Assembly: GCA_903642325.1 (NCBI GenBank)
Contig: CAHJWM010000025.1
Coordinates: forward strand, 1 to 64,000
Origin: Myxococcales bacterium
Lineage (GTDB): Bacteria; Myxococcota_A; Polyangia; Polyangiales; Polyangiaceae
Direction: 5' to 3'
Length of the DNA: 64,000 bases
In this document: positions 9,305 to 17,542 of the stretch, in pieces
Position numbering within the stretch: position 1 is the stretch's first letter
Layout of the letters: the number at the start of each line of letters is the position of its first letter
The notes under the pieces: model-generated
Database searches by the model: none
Seen by the model: only the letters and a program-made list of their open reading frames with translations
Told to the model about the DNA's origin: nothing
Translations under genes and position numbers: made by a program

Positions 9305-9793
9305 TCACGCTGCGCGGTCGACCAGTGACTTCAAGTCGGTCCATTCTTTGTCGAGGCGGGCTTTGGTCGAGTCCCACGTGGCGGCGGACGCAGTTTCAAG
9401 CTGCTTCCAATCATCTGCGAAGGTCGCCCGCTGCGCCCGGATCTGAGTCAGCTGCGCGTCGAGATCAGCCTTTTTCTTGCCGCTGGAGGTCTTGGACTTG
9501 GCTTCCAAGTCGGCGATCTTGTGATCGAGGTCGACTAGCTTCCCCGTTGTGTCGTGCCGGTAGTCCTCACGCATCTTGAGGAAGCTTGCCTGCGCGTCGG
9601 CGATTTTTTTGTCGGCCTCGGCCTGAGCCGCCGCCGCTTTCCGGTCCGCCTCTTGATTGGCTTCGACGATCTTCTGATTCGCCTGCAGTTGCGCGTTGGT
9701 GGCCTTTTGCTGTTCGTCCGCAGCTTTGTCGCAGCCACCGGCCAACACGAGAGCTAAAGCGAGACCAACGGCGTTAATCGAAGAGCGAATCAT
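9305..9793 (-). CDS. Small lipoprotein with long coiled coil
   Basis: A protein of 162 aa with a clear lipoprotein signal: charged start, hydrophobic stretch, then LAGGC with Cys at about 21. Nearly all the mature part is helical and charged, rich in Ala, Lys, Glu and Gln with heptad spacing (QANQKIVEANQEADRKAAAAQAEADKK is part of it), indicating a long coiled coil. It recalls other Ala/Lys-rich envelope lipoproteins but cannot be assigned to a family. It converges on the aminotransferase gene with a 64-base gap. A peptidoglycan- or membrane-spacing role is possible but unproven. Confidence 0.75.
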   Translation of the reverse strand: MIRSSINAVGLALALVLAGGCDKAADEQQKATNAQLQANQKIVEANQEADRKAAAAQAEADKKIADAQASFLKMREDYRHDTTGKLVDLDHKIADLEAKSKTSSGKKKADLDAQLTQIRAQRATFADDWKQLETASAATWDSTKARLDKEWTDLKSLVDRAA

Positions 9794-10071
9794 GAAGTGC
9801 CTCCTGTTTCAGTGTTTGTGTCGCGTTAGCACGGCTCGTGCCGGGCACCGCTGATGTCGCAAACTCGCGGCGGAGTTCTGCCTCGGCGTGCAAGCGCCTC
9901 GTCGAGAAAAATTCTATCGGACCGTCCGCCTGGCTCCCCGGGCCGCGGCTCGTTTTCATGTCCATCGAGGAAAATCTGCCTAGCGTGATACCCCGGACGT
10001 CACCGCGCGCGCTAGCCTCTTGCCCCCGCGACGGCGGGCTGGCGCTCCCCCCGAGCCGCCCCAGCTAGACA

Positions 10072-10109
10072 AGGTCGTGGTCGAATGACCCAGTGTCGCG
10101 TTTTGCTGC
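10072..10109. repeat. 38-bp direct repeat, copy 1
   Basis: Copy 1 begins AGGTCGTGGTCGAATGACCC and ends GTCGCGTTTTGCTGC. It matches copy 2 at 37 of 38 positions; the one difference is G versus A at the ninth base. Repeat start to repeat start is 71 bases. It lies outside any gene I can support. Confidence 0.9.
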
Positions 10110-10142
10110 CTGGACCTCGAGACGACCGGCATAGACCGACGG

Positions 10143-10180
10143 AGGTCGTGATCGAATGACCCAGTGTCGCGTTTTGCTGC
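10143..10180. repeat. 38-bp direct repeat, copy 2
   Basis: Second copy, beginning AGGTCGTGATCGAATGACCC. The 33-base spacer between the copies has no obvious similarity to the repeat. Only two copies are present here, with no associated transposase or cas gene, so a dispersed genomic repeat is more likely than a CRISPR. Confidence 0.9.
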
Positions 10181-10297
10181 GTTGGCCACACGTGTGACCT
10201 CGCTCTCATTCGGGCTCATCCTGACGAGCTGAGCGGCCCAACCCTTGCATCATTTTTGATTCCCCAGGCGGGCGCCGCCGATGAGAAGGAGCACTTC

Positions 10298-10609
10298 GTG
10301 GCCATTAGAAACGTCGCTTTTCCGTGGTTGAGCGCGGGAGCACTGTTGCTCGGTTATGCCGTTTTTACATGGCTGCGCAGAAAGCCGCGCCGCTCACCGG
10401 CCCCCCTCTCGACTCTTGGCCGAGAAGCTCCTGATGTGCCCTCGTCTAGGAGTCAGGCAGGTGCTTCTCCCCAGTCGAGCGCGCGCCCGCGTGGGCTCGC
10501 CGGAGCGTCGCTCCGAGCTTCCCAGCGGCGCGCACGTTTCATCGCTCGCGCTACTGAGGCGCTTTCTCCGTTCGAAAATCCGCCCGCCTCGGGTCAGGTG
10601 ACCCGATGA
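10298..10609 (+). CDS. Small single-pass membrane protein
   Basis: A protein of 103 aa from a GTG placed 6 bases after a GAAGGAG ribosome-binding site (10285-10291). One hydrophobic helix near the N-terminus (FPWLSAGALLLGYAVFTWL) is followed by a basic, Ser/Arg-rich tail with no recognised domain. Its stop overlaps the ATG of the FAD/Rieske oxidoreductase gene in an ATGA, so the two are probably translated together. A TTG at 10256 in the same frame is less likely. Function unknown. Confidence 0.55.
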   Translation: MAIRNVAFPWLSAGALLLGYAVFTWLRRKPRRSPAPLSTLGREAPDVPSSRSQAGASPQSSARPRGLAGASLRASQRRARFIARATEALSPFENPPASGQVTR

Positions 10610-12174
10610 GCGAGCACCGTTCGCCCTGGCAATCGGCGGGCGCCGCCCTTGCCGGTTCTGCCGTCGAGCCACTGGATCACGATCTGACGACCGACGTGTG
10701 CGTGATCGGAGCGGGCATGGCTGGGCTGCTGTGCGCGCTAGAGCTCGTCGAACGTGGGCGCTCCGTAATCGTGCTCGAACGTGAGGGCGTGGCGGCGGGA
10801 GATACGGGGTTGACCACGGCCCACCTAACCGCCCTGCTCGACACTCGTTACCATGAGCTTGCCCGGATGCACGGCGCCGGTCCCACGCGCAGCATAGCGA
10901 CCAGTCACCTGCGAGCCATCGCGCACCTAGAGCGCATCGCCAACGCTTACGGTATAGACTGCAACTTCCGGCGCGTCAGCGGCTTCTTGTGCGCCGCGAC
11001 TGCCGAGCAGGCGGAGGCCCTGCGCGAAGAGCAGGAGGCGGCAAGCGCAGCCGGCATCAAGTGCGACCTGGTGAGGCGTGCCCCACTGCCGATCAGCGAG
11101 GGCCCGGCGCTACACGTGCCGCACCAGGCAGACTTCGAGCCGTTGGCGTTCATCGCCGGCGTGGTGCGCGCGCTAAACCTCGAGGGTGTCCGCATTTATG
11201 CGCCGGTCACGGTGAAGAGCTTCGACTCCTCGAGTGCCAGCGAGCAGATCGCGCTCGTTACGAGTGAGGGTCACAGCATACGTGCCAATCACGTGATCGT
11301 GGCGACGGGTTCGCCCATCAACGACACGGCCGTGATTCACACGAAGCAAGCCGCGTATCGCACTTATGGCATCACGGCGGCGATCCCGGAGCTGATTCCG
11401 GCCCTGGGATGGGACATGGAGGATCCGTATCACTACGTGCGCACCGCCATCGACGCGGCCACTCAGCGCCCGGTGCTGATCGTCGGCGGGGAAGATCACC
11501 GCGTAGGGCAGGGTTCCCACAACGAGCAGCGTTTTGAGCACTTGGAAAGCTGGATGCGCGCTCGCTTCCCTGACGCTGGGGAAATCGTGAGCCAATGGTC
11601 GGGTCAGGTTTTCGAAACGAGCGACGGTCTCGCGTTCATTGGCCGCAATCCCGGTCAAGAACGCGTCTTCGTGGTCACGGGCGAGTCCGGCAACGGCATG
11701 ACTTACAGCGCGCTCAGCGCCCCGCTGATCGCGGATCTGATCGAGGGCATCGAAAGCCCCTATCAGAAGCTCTACGATCCCGCGCGCAAGCCCGCGTCTC
11801 TGGCCGCGATCGGTCGCTTCGTGCGCGAGAATCTGAACACGGCCGAGCAATACACGGACTGGCTCGGGCCCGCTGACGCGAGCCGGGTCGAGGACATCGC
11901 ACGCGGCCAAGGCGCCGTGCTCCGACGCGGGCTGCGCCGCGTTGCCGTTTACGTCGATGATGTGGGCCTGGCGCACGAGGTGTCGGCAACTTGCCCGCAC
12001 TTGGGCGGCGTGGTGGCCTGGAACTCGGTCGAAAAATCTTGGGACTGTCCGTGCCACGGCTCACGTTTCGACTGCTACGGAAAGGTGTTGGAAGGCCCCG
12101 CCGTCAGCGATCTACAGCCGGTGAAAGGCAGCCCGGAGACGGTGAACCAAGCGAGCGCACCGTCACAGAAATAA
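10606..12174 (+). CDS. FAD-dependent oxidoreductase (DAO family) with C-terminal Rieske domain
   Basis: A two-domain redox protein of 522 aa. The N-terminal FAD domain has the dinucleotide fold CVIGAGMAGLLCALEL and a GDTGLTTAHLT segment, typical of the D-amino-acid-oxidase/GlpO superfamily. The GESGNGMTYSALSAPLI segment near 370 closes the FAD site. The C-terminal Rieske [2Fe-2S] domain has ligands C463, H465, C481 and H484 (CPH...CPCHGS). This architecture is known in many bacteria, but the substrate is generally undefined. There is no signal peptide, so it is probably cytoplasmic. It follows the small membrane protein gene with a 4-base overlap. Confidence 0.93.
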   Translation: MSEHRSPWQSAGAALAGSAVEPLDHDLTTDVCVIGAGMAGLLCALELVERGRSVIVLEREGVAAGDTGLTTAHLTALLDTRYHELARMHGAGPTRSIATSHLRAIAHLERIANAYGIDCNFRRVSGFLCAATAEQAEALREEQEAASAAGIKCDLVRRAPLPISEGPALHVPHQADFEPLAFIAGVVRALNLEGVRIYAPVTVKSFDSSSASEQIALVTSEGHSIRANHVIVATGSPINDTAVIHTKQAAYRTYGITAAIPELIPALGWDMEDPYHYVRTAIDAATQRPVLIVGGEDHRVGQGSHNEQRFEHLESWMRARFPDAGEIVSQWSGQVFETSDGLAFIGRNPGQERVFVVTGESGNGMTYSALSAPLIADLIEGIESPYQKLYDPARKPASLAAIGRFVRENLNTAEQYTDWLGPADASRVEDIARGQGAVLRRGLRRVAVYVDDVGLAHEVSATCPHLGGVVAWNSVEKSWDCPCHGSRFDCYGKVLEGPAVSDLQPVKGSPETVNQASAPSQK

Positions 12175-12329
12175 GTTCGGACGCCTCGGCCTACGCGTCG
12201 CGCGGCCGAGGGCACACCGCGAGGTGCTGCGCTGGTGCGCGATCGCCCATTCTCGAGGTCGTAAGCGCCGCGCAACGAGGGCTATTCTGCCGACCTATTG
12301 GGCCATTGCCGCATGCAAGCTCGCAGGCT

Positions 12330-12779
12330 ATGAGTCCGCGCATGCCGCCCATCTATCTTGCGTTCTTGATCATTCACTTCGTTGGTCTGGCACTGGGCGT
12401 GGGCGGGAACTTTGCGGCCATCGCGCTGCGCCGAGCGGCCCGGGGCTTGGAGCCCGCCGAGCGCGCCACGTTTTCGCTCCGCGCGATGGCGTTGGCAAAA
12501 AATGGAAGCTACGGGTTGCTGCTATCGCTCGTAAGTGGTCTGGGAATGTTCTTCATCCGCGGCCCGGCGAACGCGCTGGCCGCGGGCGGTCCTCCTTTTC
12601 ACGCCAAGCTAACGCTGGTCGTCATCTTGTGTGGCTTGGTAGGGTACAGTCAGGCGCTAGGTAAGCGGGTGCGTGAAGCCGGCGGAGGCCCCTTGCTGAG
12701 CAGGCTGCCCGCGGTGAGCAACGCGATCGCGCTCGTCAGTGTTGGCATTATCGTAGCCGCCGTGATCGCCTTTCAGTAA
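12330..12779 (+). CDS. Four-helix integral membrane protein (DUF2269/CopD-like)
   Basis: A protein of 149 aa with about four hydrophobic segments (YLAFLIIHFVGLALGVGGNF, GSYGLLLSLVSGLGMFF, LTLVVILCGLVGYSQAL, NAIALVSVGIIVAAVIAF). The first contains a His, and a K-rich loop precedes the last. Size and layout fit small DUF2269 or CopD-type membrane proteins; the assignment is by appearance only. An ATG at 12342 is an alternative start. It lies about 155 bases after the Rieske oxidoreductase gene on the same strand. Confidence 0.65.
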   Translation: MSPRMPPIYLAFLIIHFVGLALGVGGNFAAIALRRAARGLEPAERATFSLRAMALAKNGSYGLLLSLVSGLGMFFIRGPANALAAGGPPFHAKLTLVVILCGLVGYSQALGKRVREAGGGPLLSRLPAVSNAIALVSVGIIVAAVIAFQ

Positions 12780-12861
12780 AGAATCCGTTCGGGCTGTCGG
12801 TATGTGACCGTGGCGGCTGGGAGACGAAAGATTTTCCGGGCTCGGCCGTAGCCCCTTAGGC

Positions 12862-14088
12862 TTGGTCCGCTTCGCCGTTACCCCGCCGCCCAAACCGAAT
12901 CGTGCCCTGCGCGTGGACGATTTTTCGGCGCAGCTCGCACTGGCGAAGATCCACCCGCGGCTTGCGCCCGTTCAACCCGTGCCCGGTGGCTATGTGCTCG
13001 TCGCGCACGAGACCCAGGGCTGGTTCGAGCTGCCAACGGCACGCGGCTTTGCCGGTTACGGCTTAGCCCGAGCCCTGCGCATTCTGCTCGATGTCGCGAG
13101 CGGGCTCACGGCCTTGCACGCCACCAGCACCGACACGGGTCGCGCATTCGTGCACGGTGAAGTCGTGCCTGCTTTGCTGCGCGTGGACCGGCACGGCGTC
13201 GGACGCTTGTTGCCACTCGCGCCTTGGCATCGCTTGCAGTCGTTGCCGGCCCCCGAGCGATGCGGACACCTCGCGCCCGAGCGCTTGCTGGGCGACGCCA
13301 TCGATCTGCGCGCGGACGTGTTCAGCTGCGGCGTACTTCTCTGGGAGGCGCTAGCCGGTCGCCGATTATTCGAAGGTGACTCGGTAGAAAGCATCGTGAC
13401 GCGGTTGATGGGCGGGAAACTGGCGCTGCCGGAACTGCCACCGGAGCTATCGTGGGCCGTGCCTCTGAAAGCGGTCGCCATGTGCGCTCTGGCCGTCGAT
13501 CCCGGGCAGCGCTTCGCCGATTGCGCTGAGCTCTCGACGGCGATCCTGGACGTGGCTGGCGCGCACGTCGCAACCCACGAGCAAGTTTCCGCGTTTTTCG
13601 GCGCTCGTGAACCGCCTGCGCCGGTGTCCGCCCCGGCGCCTAGTCATAATTCCAGCCTATCCGCGCTCGTCTCGCCCGTGACGCTGGAGCTCGGGGCAAG
13701 TGGATCGCAACCGCCGTCGTCGCGTTCGTCCAGCGCGCTCGGACGGTGGACCACGGCGGCGCTCCTATCTATCGCCGTTGCGCTCGGTCTTGGGCTCCTT
13801 GCGCGAGGACACGCGGCGGGCGCGGCCCATAACGCCGCGCCCGCCGCGCCCGCCGCAAGTAACGCTTCACGTCAACCGGCGGCACCGTTGGCGAGCGGCG
13901 CGGCTGCCACGACTCTGCCCAAAGCGTCAAACGCGCCGAGCGCCAGCAGTGCGCGGCCCTCGCAGGACCACACGCGCCTGGGCAAGCCGCGTCTCGACGA
14001 GCCAATCTCGAAACCGGCCGCGGCGCGTACGCATAGCGCGAAGCCCGCCCTGGTCCGCGATGTTTCGGCGGACCAGTACGGCATCTGA
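12862..14088 (+). CDS. Degenerate Ser/Thr protein-kinase-like protein (pseudokinase) with membrane segment
   Basis: A protein of 408 aa keeping the C-lobe of a bacterial Hanks-type kinase but not its catalytic residues. The expected HRD motif reads VHGEVVP, the N after it is lost, and DFG is replaced by LLPLA. The APE-like LAPERLLG and the DLRADVFSCGVLLWEALAGRRLFEG block are intact, as in myxobacterial kinases. The glycine loop and catalytic Lys are not visible. A Ser/Pro linker leads to one helix (TTAALLSIAVALGLGLLA, about 295-312) and a low-complexity Ala/Pro/Ser tail. The TTG start is tentative. It lies 29 bases upstream of the sigma-54 activator gene and may share its transcript. Confidence 0.75.
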   Translation: MVRFAVTPPPKPNRALRVDDFSAQLALAKIHPRLAPVQPVPGGYVLVAHETQGWFELPTARGFAGYGLARALRILLDVASGLTALHATSTDTGRAFVHGEVVPALLRVDRHGVGRLLPLAPWHRLQSLPAPERCGHLAPERLLGDAIDLRADVFSCGVLLWEALAGRRLFEGDSVESIVTRLMGGKLALPELPPELSWAVPLKAVAMCALAVDPGQRFADCAELSTAILDVAGAHVATHEQVSAFFGAREPPAPVSAPAPSHNSSLSALVSPVTLELGASGSQPPSSRSSSALGRWTTAALLSIAVALGLGLLARGHAAGAAHNAAPAAPAASNASRQPAAPLASGAAATTLPKASNAPSASSARPSQDHTRLGKPRLDEPISKPAAARTHSAKPALVRDVSADQYGI

Positions 14089-14117
14089 GTCTCCCTCGCC
14101 GAAACGTTCAAGAAACG

Positions 14118-15722
14118 GTGCTTGAGCGAACGCCGCGCACCATCGGCGCCGTGCAGCTCGACGCTCTGCAATCCCTGGCCCTGTCGGTGGCCGCGGCTCG
14201 TTCGCCAGATTCGGTGCTGCGCGAAATGGTGCAGGGCCTCGGCATGTGGGACGGCGTCGCGCTCGCGCGGGTCTGGCTTCTTCAACATCGGGAAGATGGC
14301 AGTCCATTCCTGGAGCTCAAGGCCAGTATAGGCGCCTCGCGGGTCGACCCCAACAAGCGCTGGAACCGCACCGACGGAGCACACCGCGAGATCCCACTCA
14401 GTTTTGGAAAGGTGGGACAGGTGGCCGCGACCAACCGCGCATTGCTGCTGCAACGGGGCTCGCCCAACTGGATCCTTCAGCCGGACTGGGCGGACAGCGA
14501 AGGGATTGAAAGCTTCGCGGGTCAGCCGTTGTGCTTCAAAGGCCAGGTGTTGGGGGTGGTCGCCTTCTTCAGTCGACGGCGGCTCGAAAAGACGGATCTC
14601 GACTGGCTACGTGTGTTCGCCGATCACGCGGCGGTCGCCATCGCTAATGCGCGCGCCTTCGAGGAGATTGCGCGGCTCAAGGAAAACGCCGAGCGTGAGC
14701 GAGATTACCTGCGCGAAGCGGTCCGTTCCGCGCTCAAGCAGGGCGAAGTCATCGCGGAGAGCGCGATCATGCGCGGCGTGCTCGCGCAAGTGCAAGCGGT
14801 CGCGCAGAGCGATTCTTCGGTCTTGATCCTGGGCGAAAGCGGAGTTGGCAAAGAACTGATCGCCGCTGCGGTGCACGACATGAGCCCGCGTCACGATGGC
14901 CCGCTCGTCAAGGTGAACTGCGCTAGCGTACCGCGGGAGCTCTTCGAGAGTGAGTTCTTTGGTCACGTGCGCGGCGCGTTCAGCGGCGCTTCACGCGACC
15001 GGCAAGGCCGCTTTTTACTCGCCGACGGCGGCTCGCTGTTCCTGGACGAGGTCGGCGAGATACCGCTCGAGCACCAGAGCAAGCTCTTGCGTGTGCTTCA
15101 AGAGCGCACCTTCGAACCGGTGGGGGACGACCGCACGCGGCGCGTCGACGTGCGTGTGATCGCCGCAACGAATCGACCGCTCGAAGTGGAGGTCGAGAGC
15201 GGCCGGTTCCGACGCGATTTATTTTATCGTTTGAGCGTGGTTCCGATCGTGGTGCCGCCGCTGCGCGAGCGGCGCGCAGACATTCTGCCCATGGCGCGGC
15301 AATTTTTGGCGGCCACCGCCGCGCGCTTGCATCTGCCCGCGCGCGCGCTGTCGGTGGCGGACGAAGCGCGGCTCGAAAGCTACGATTTTCCGGGCAATGT
15401 TCGCGAGCTTCAAAACGTAATCGAGCGTGCCTTGGTGCTCGCGAGCCACGAGGGCTCGGGGCTTCGCCTCCAGCTTGGCAAGCACAGCTTGCTGCCAATG
15501 CCTCCGCCGCCGGTCGCGGCGGTGAGTGAGCTTGCGCCGAGCGAAGTGCTCTCGGACGAACACTTTCAAGCCTTGGAGCGTCAGAATATCGCCAACGCGC
15601 TAAACCGCTGCGCCGGGCGCATCGCCGGCGAGCGCGGGGCAGCCGCTTTGCTCGGCCTCAGCCCGAGTACGCTCAGCTACCGCATGAAGCAGCTCGGTGT
15701 CACCCGGCCGATCAAGCGCTGA
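14118..15722 (+). CDS. Sigma-54-dependent transcriptional activator with N-terminal GAF domain
   Basis: A bacterial enhancer-binding protein of 534 aa. A GAF sensor domain covers about residues 15-180. The AAA+ domain has Walker A GESGVGKE (239-246), the sigma-54 contact loop GAFSGA (286-291, Ser in place of the usual Thr of GAFTGA), Walker B LFLDEVGE (307-314) and the sensor-I region VRVIAATNRPLE. The C-terminus (about 485-534) is a Fis-type helix-turn-helix (GERGAAALLGLSPSTLSYRM). There is no receiver domain, so a small molecule or partner probably signals through GAF. The GTG at 14118 is the assumed start. It lies immediately upstream of the Nit1C cluster, whose leader has a candidate -24/-12 promoter. 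Confidence 0.93.
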   Translation: MLERTPRTIGAVQLDALQSLALSVAAARSPDSVLREMVQGLGMWDGVALARVWLLQHREDGSPFLELKASIGASRVDPNKRWNRTDGAHREIPLSFGKVGQVAATNRALLLQRGSPNWILQPDWADSEGIESFAGQPLCFKGQVLGVVAFFSRRRLEKTDLDWLRVFADHAAVAIANARAFEEIARLKENAERERDYLREAVRSALKQGEVIAESAIMRGVLAQVQAVAQSDSSVLILGESGVGKELIAAAVHDMSPRHDGPLVKVNCASVPRELFESEFFGHVRGAFSGASRDRQGRFLLADGGSLFLDEVGEIPLEHQSKLLRVLQERTFEPVGDDRTRRVDVRVIAATNRPLEVEVESGRFRRDLFYRLSVVPIVVPPLRERRADILPMARQFLAATAARLHLPARALSVADEARLESYDFPGNVRELQNVIERALVLASHEGSGLRLQLGKHSLLPMPPPPVAAVSELAPSEVLSDEHFQALERQNIANALNRCAGRIAGERGAAALLGLSPSTLSYRMKQLGVTRPIKR

Positions 15723-15816
15723 CCGACGCGCGTTGCAGAGCGCGGTCGCGAGTCACGGGCGCGAAACAAAGCTCGTCCCGTGCTCGCCAAAGATTGCGAG
15801 CGTAATCCGCGAATAG

Positions 15817-15829
15817 TTGCGACTCGCAA
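15817..15829. promoter_or_regulatory. Perfect palindrome, candidate activator-binding site (UAS)
   Basis: TTGCGA-C-TCGCAA is a perfect 6+1+6 inverted repeat about 80-90 bases upstream of the candidate -24 element, the usual range for enhancer-binding-protein sites. Related half-sites (ATTGCGA at 15793, GTTGCG near 15833) lie on either side. Assignment to the adjacent activator is inference. Confidence 0.5.
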
Positions 15830-15907
15830 AGAGTTGCGTGTTTCGAGACATGGCGGCGCTCGCCTGAACAGGCCCAAAAAGCGGATCGAAGCGCACGCGA
15901 CCGGCGC

Positions 15908-15923
15908 TGGCACACCGCTCGCA
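15908..15923 (+). promoter_or_regulatory. Candidate sigma-54 (-24/-12) promoter of the Nit1C cluster
   Basis: TGGCAC at 15908-15913 and TCGCA at 15919-15923 place the invariant GG and GC exactly 10 bases apart, as sigma-54 promoters require. Only the -12 TTGC differs, reading TCGC. The expected start of transcription is around 15933-15935, leaving a leader of about 55 bases before the first cluster gene. The sigma-54 activator gene directly upstream strengthens the call. Confidence 0.6.
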
Positions 15924-15990
15924 AAGCCGCCGCTTGCCAGATAACCCGCTCGCCAGCGAAGCGCGAGCCAGCACTTCTTGGAGGATGTCC

Positions 15991-16473
15991 ATGCCGAAGG
16001 TCGAAACCGCGCCCAATAAAACTGGGGATTTCTTGGTCGATTACGAGGAGAAGGTGTTCGAGGACGTGAAAGCGTCGCCGGGCGAGAAAGCCTTGGTCAC
16101 CTTTCACACGGTCGCGTTCGAAGGCTCGATCGGTCTCGTGAACCTTCTGCAAGCCGTGCGTCTTCAACGCAAAGGCTTCGAAACATCGATCCTATTGTAT
16201 GGCCCCGGCGTCACGCTCGGTGTGCAGCGTGGCTTTCCGAAGTTGGGCGACGAAGCGTTCCCGGGCGCGCAGAACTTCAACGGTCAGATCAAGCGCTTCA
16301 TGAGCGAAGGAGGCAAGGTTTACGCGTGCCGCTTCGCCCTTCAAGCCCTGTACGGTCACGGCGAAGGCGCTCTGATCGAAGGCATCCGCCCGATCAGCCC
16401 CCTCGATGTGCTCGATATCATCCTGCTGCACAGGAAGAGCGACGCGTTCATCTTGAACACCTGGACGCTGTGA
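15991..16473 (+). CDS. Sll0783/MSMEG_0572 family nitrogen-starvation response protein (Nit1C)
   Basis: First gene of the Nit1C cluster, about 160 aa. It has the family's compact single domain ([38 protein letters not shown], later [31 protein letters not shown]), resembling a DsrE/DsrF-like fold. In Synechocystis the homologue Sll0783 is nitrogen-starvation induced and needed for polyhydroxybutyrate accumulation; its biochemistry is unknown. Of the ATGs at 15985 and 15991, the second has the proper 6-base spacing from GGAGG (15980-15984), so it is chosen. The nitrilase gene follows after 19 bases. Confidence 0.9.
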   Translation: MPKVETAPNKTGDFLVDYEEKVFEDVKASPGEKALVTFHTVAFEGSIGLVNLLQAVRLQRKGFETSILLYGPGVTLGVQRGFPKLGDEAFPGAQNFNGQIKRFMSEGGKVYACRFALQALYGHGEGALIEGIRPISPLDVLDIILLHRKSDAFILNTWTL

Positions 16474-16492
16474 GCGAGGCGGCAGGCAATCC

Positions 16493-17542
16493 GTGACCAG
16501 TCCGAAGATCGTGCGTGCCGCCGCCGTTCAGCTCAGCCCCGTGCTGTACAGCTGCGAGGGTACGACCGCAAAGGTCTGTGCTGCGATCGCCGAAGCGGCT
16601 CGGAAAGGCGCGTCGCTCGTGGTTTTTCCCGAGACCGCCCTCCCGTACTATCCGTATTTTTCCTTCATCAAGGCGCCGGCTGCGATGGGAGCCGACCACC
16701 TGAAGCTGATTGAAGAGTCCGTGACGGTACCAGGCCCGATCACGGACGAGATTGCGTCGGCGGCCAAGCATGCCGGCGTCGTCGTGGCCATCGGCATCAA
16801 CGAGCGCGACCACGGCACGCTCTACAACACCCAGCTGCTGTTCGACGCAGATGGGCGCTTACTGCAAGCACGTCGGAAGATCACGCCAACATTTCACGAA
16901 CGCATGATCTGGGGCCAGGGCGACGGCTCTGGCCTGTGCGCCGTCGATACCGCCGTCGGACGGGTCGGCGCGCTGGCGTGCTGGGAGCACTACAATCCGC
17001 TCGCCCGCTACGCGATGATGGCCGACCACGAGCAGATTCACGTCGCCATGTTTCCCGGGTCGCTCGTAGGCGAAATTTTCCGAGAGCAAATCGAAGTCAC
17101 GGTCCGTCACCATGCTCTAGAATCCGGCTGTTTCGTGGTCAATGCCACGGGCTATCTCGACCCCCAGCAGGTGGCGGAGGTGGCGGGCAGCACGGGTTTG
17201 GATCGCGCGCTCCGCGGTGGCTGCTTCACCGCCATCGTCTCCCCGGAGGGAACGCTGCTCGCCGCACCACTCACAGAAGGCGAAGGCATGGTGATCGCGG
17301 ACCTCGACATGAGCCTGATCGCCAAGCGTAAACGCATGATGGACAGCGTCGGGCACTACAGCCGCCCAGAGCTTTTGTCCCTGCTCATCAACCGCGCGCC
17401 CCAAGCCCACTTCCACGACCTTCAGCCCGCCGCGTCGGACGCTTCGAACAACACCTCAACGAGGAACAGTCATGAACAAGTCGCTGCCCATCGCGAGCCC
17501 GCGACCCCGCCCGCCGCAGAAGCCGCCCGAGAACTATCCTGA
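16493..17542 (+). CDS. nitC: Nit1-type nitrilase (Sll0784 family) of the Nit1C cluster
   Basis: Nitrilase-superfamily hydrolase of 349 aa with the full catalytic triad: E47 in [12 protein letters not shown]129 in [11 protein letters not shown] and C163 in [22 protein letters not shown] is typical of true nitrilases rather than amidases. In Pseudomonas fluorescens NCIMB 11764 the Nit1C nitrilase is linked to growth on cyanide as nitrogen source, so cyanide or a small nitrile is the likely substrate class. GTG start at 16493. Its last 71 bases overlap the radical SAM gene in another frame, and its C-terminal 25 residues are Pro/Ala-rich, beyond the usual domain. Confidence 0.93.
   Translation: MTSPKIVRAAAVQLSPVLYSCEGTTAKVCAAIAEAARKGASLVVFPETALPYYPYFSFIKAPAAMGADHLKLIEESVTVPGPITDEIASAAKHAGVVVAIGINERDHGTLYNTQLLFDADGRLLQARRKITPTFHERMIWGQGDGSGLCAVDTAVGRVGALACWEHYNPLARYAMMADHEQIHVAMFPGSLVGEIFREQIEVTVRHHALESGCFVVNATGYLDPQQVAEVAGSTGLDRALRGGCFTAIVSPEGTLLAAPLTEGEGMVIADLDMSLIAKRKRMMDSVGHYSRPELLSLLINRAPQAHFHDLQPAASDASNNTSTRNSHEQVAAHREPATPPAAEAARELS

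Larger units (their letters stand above)
9794..10297. other. Gene-poor stretch containing the 38-bp direct repeats
   Basis: No convincing gene is seen. The left part should hold the promoter of the coiled-coil lipoprotein gene; the right part holds two 38-bp near-identical repeats and the ribosome-binding site of the next gene. Confidence 0.5.

Noticed and set aside
10072-10180. CRISPR array
   Set aside because: Only two repeat copies with one spacer and no cas genes nearby.
11173-12057. Long open frame on the minus strand inside the FAD/Rieske gene
   Set aside because: It runs antisense to a clear two-domain oxidoreductase, has no recognisable motif, and its length is explained by high-GC codon bias.
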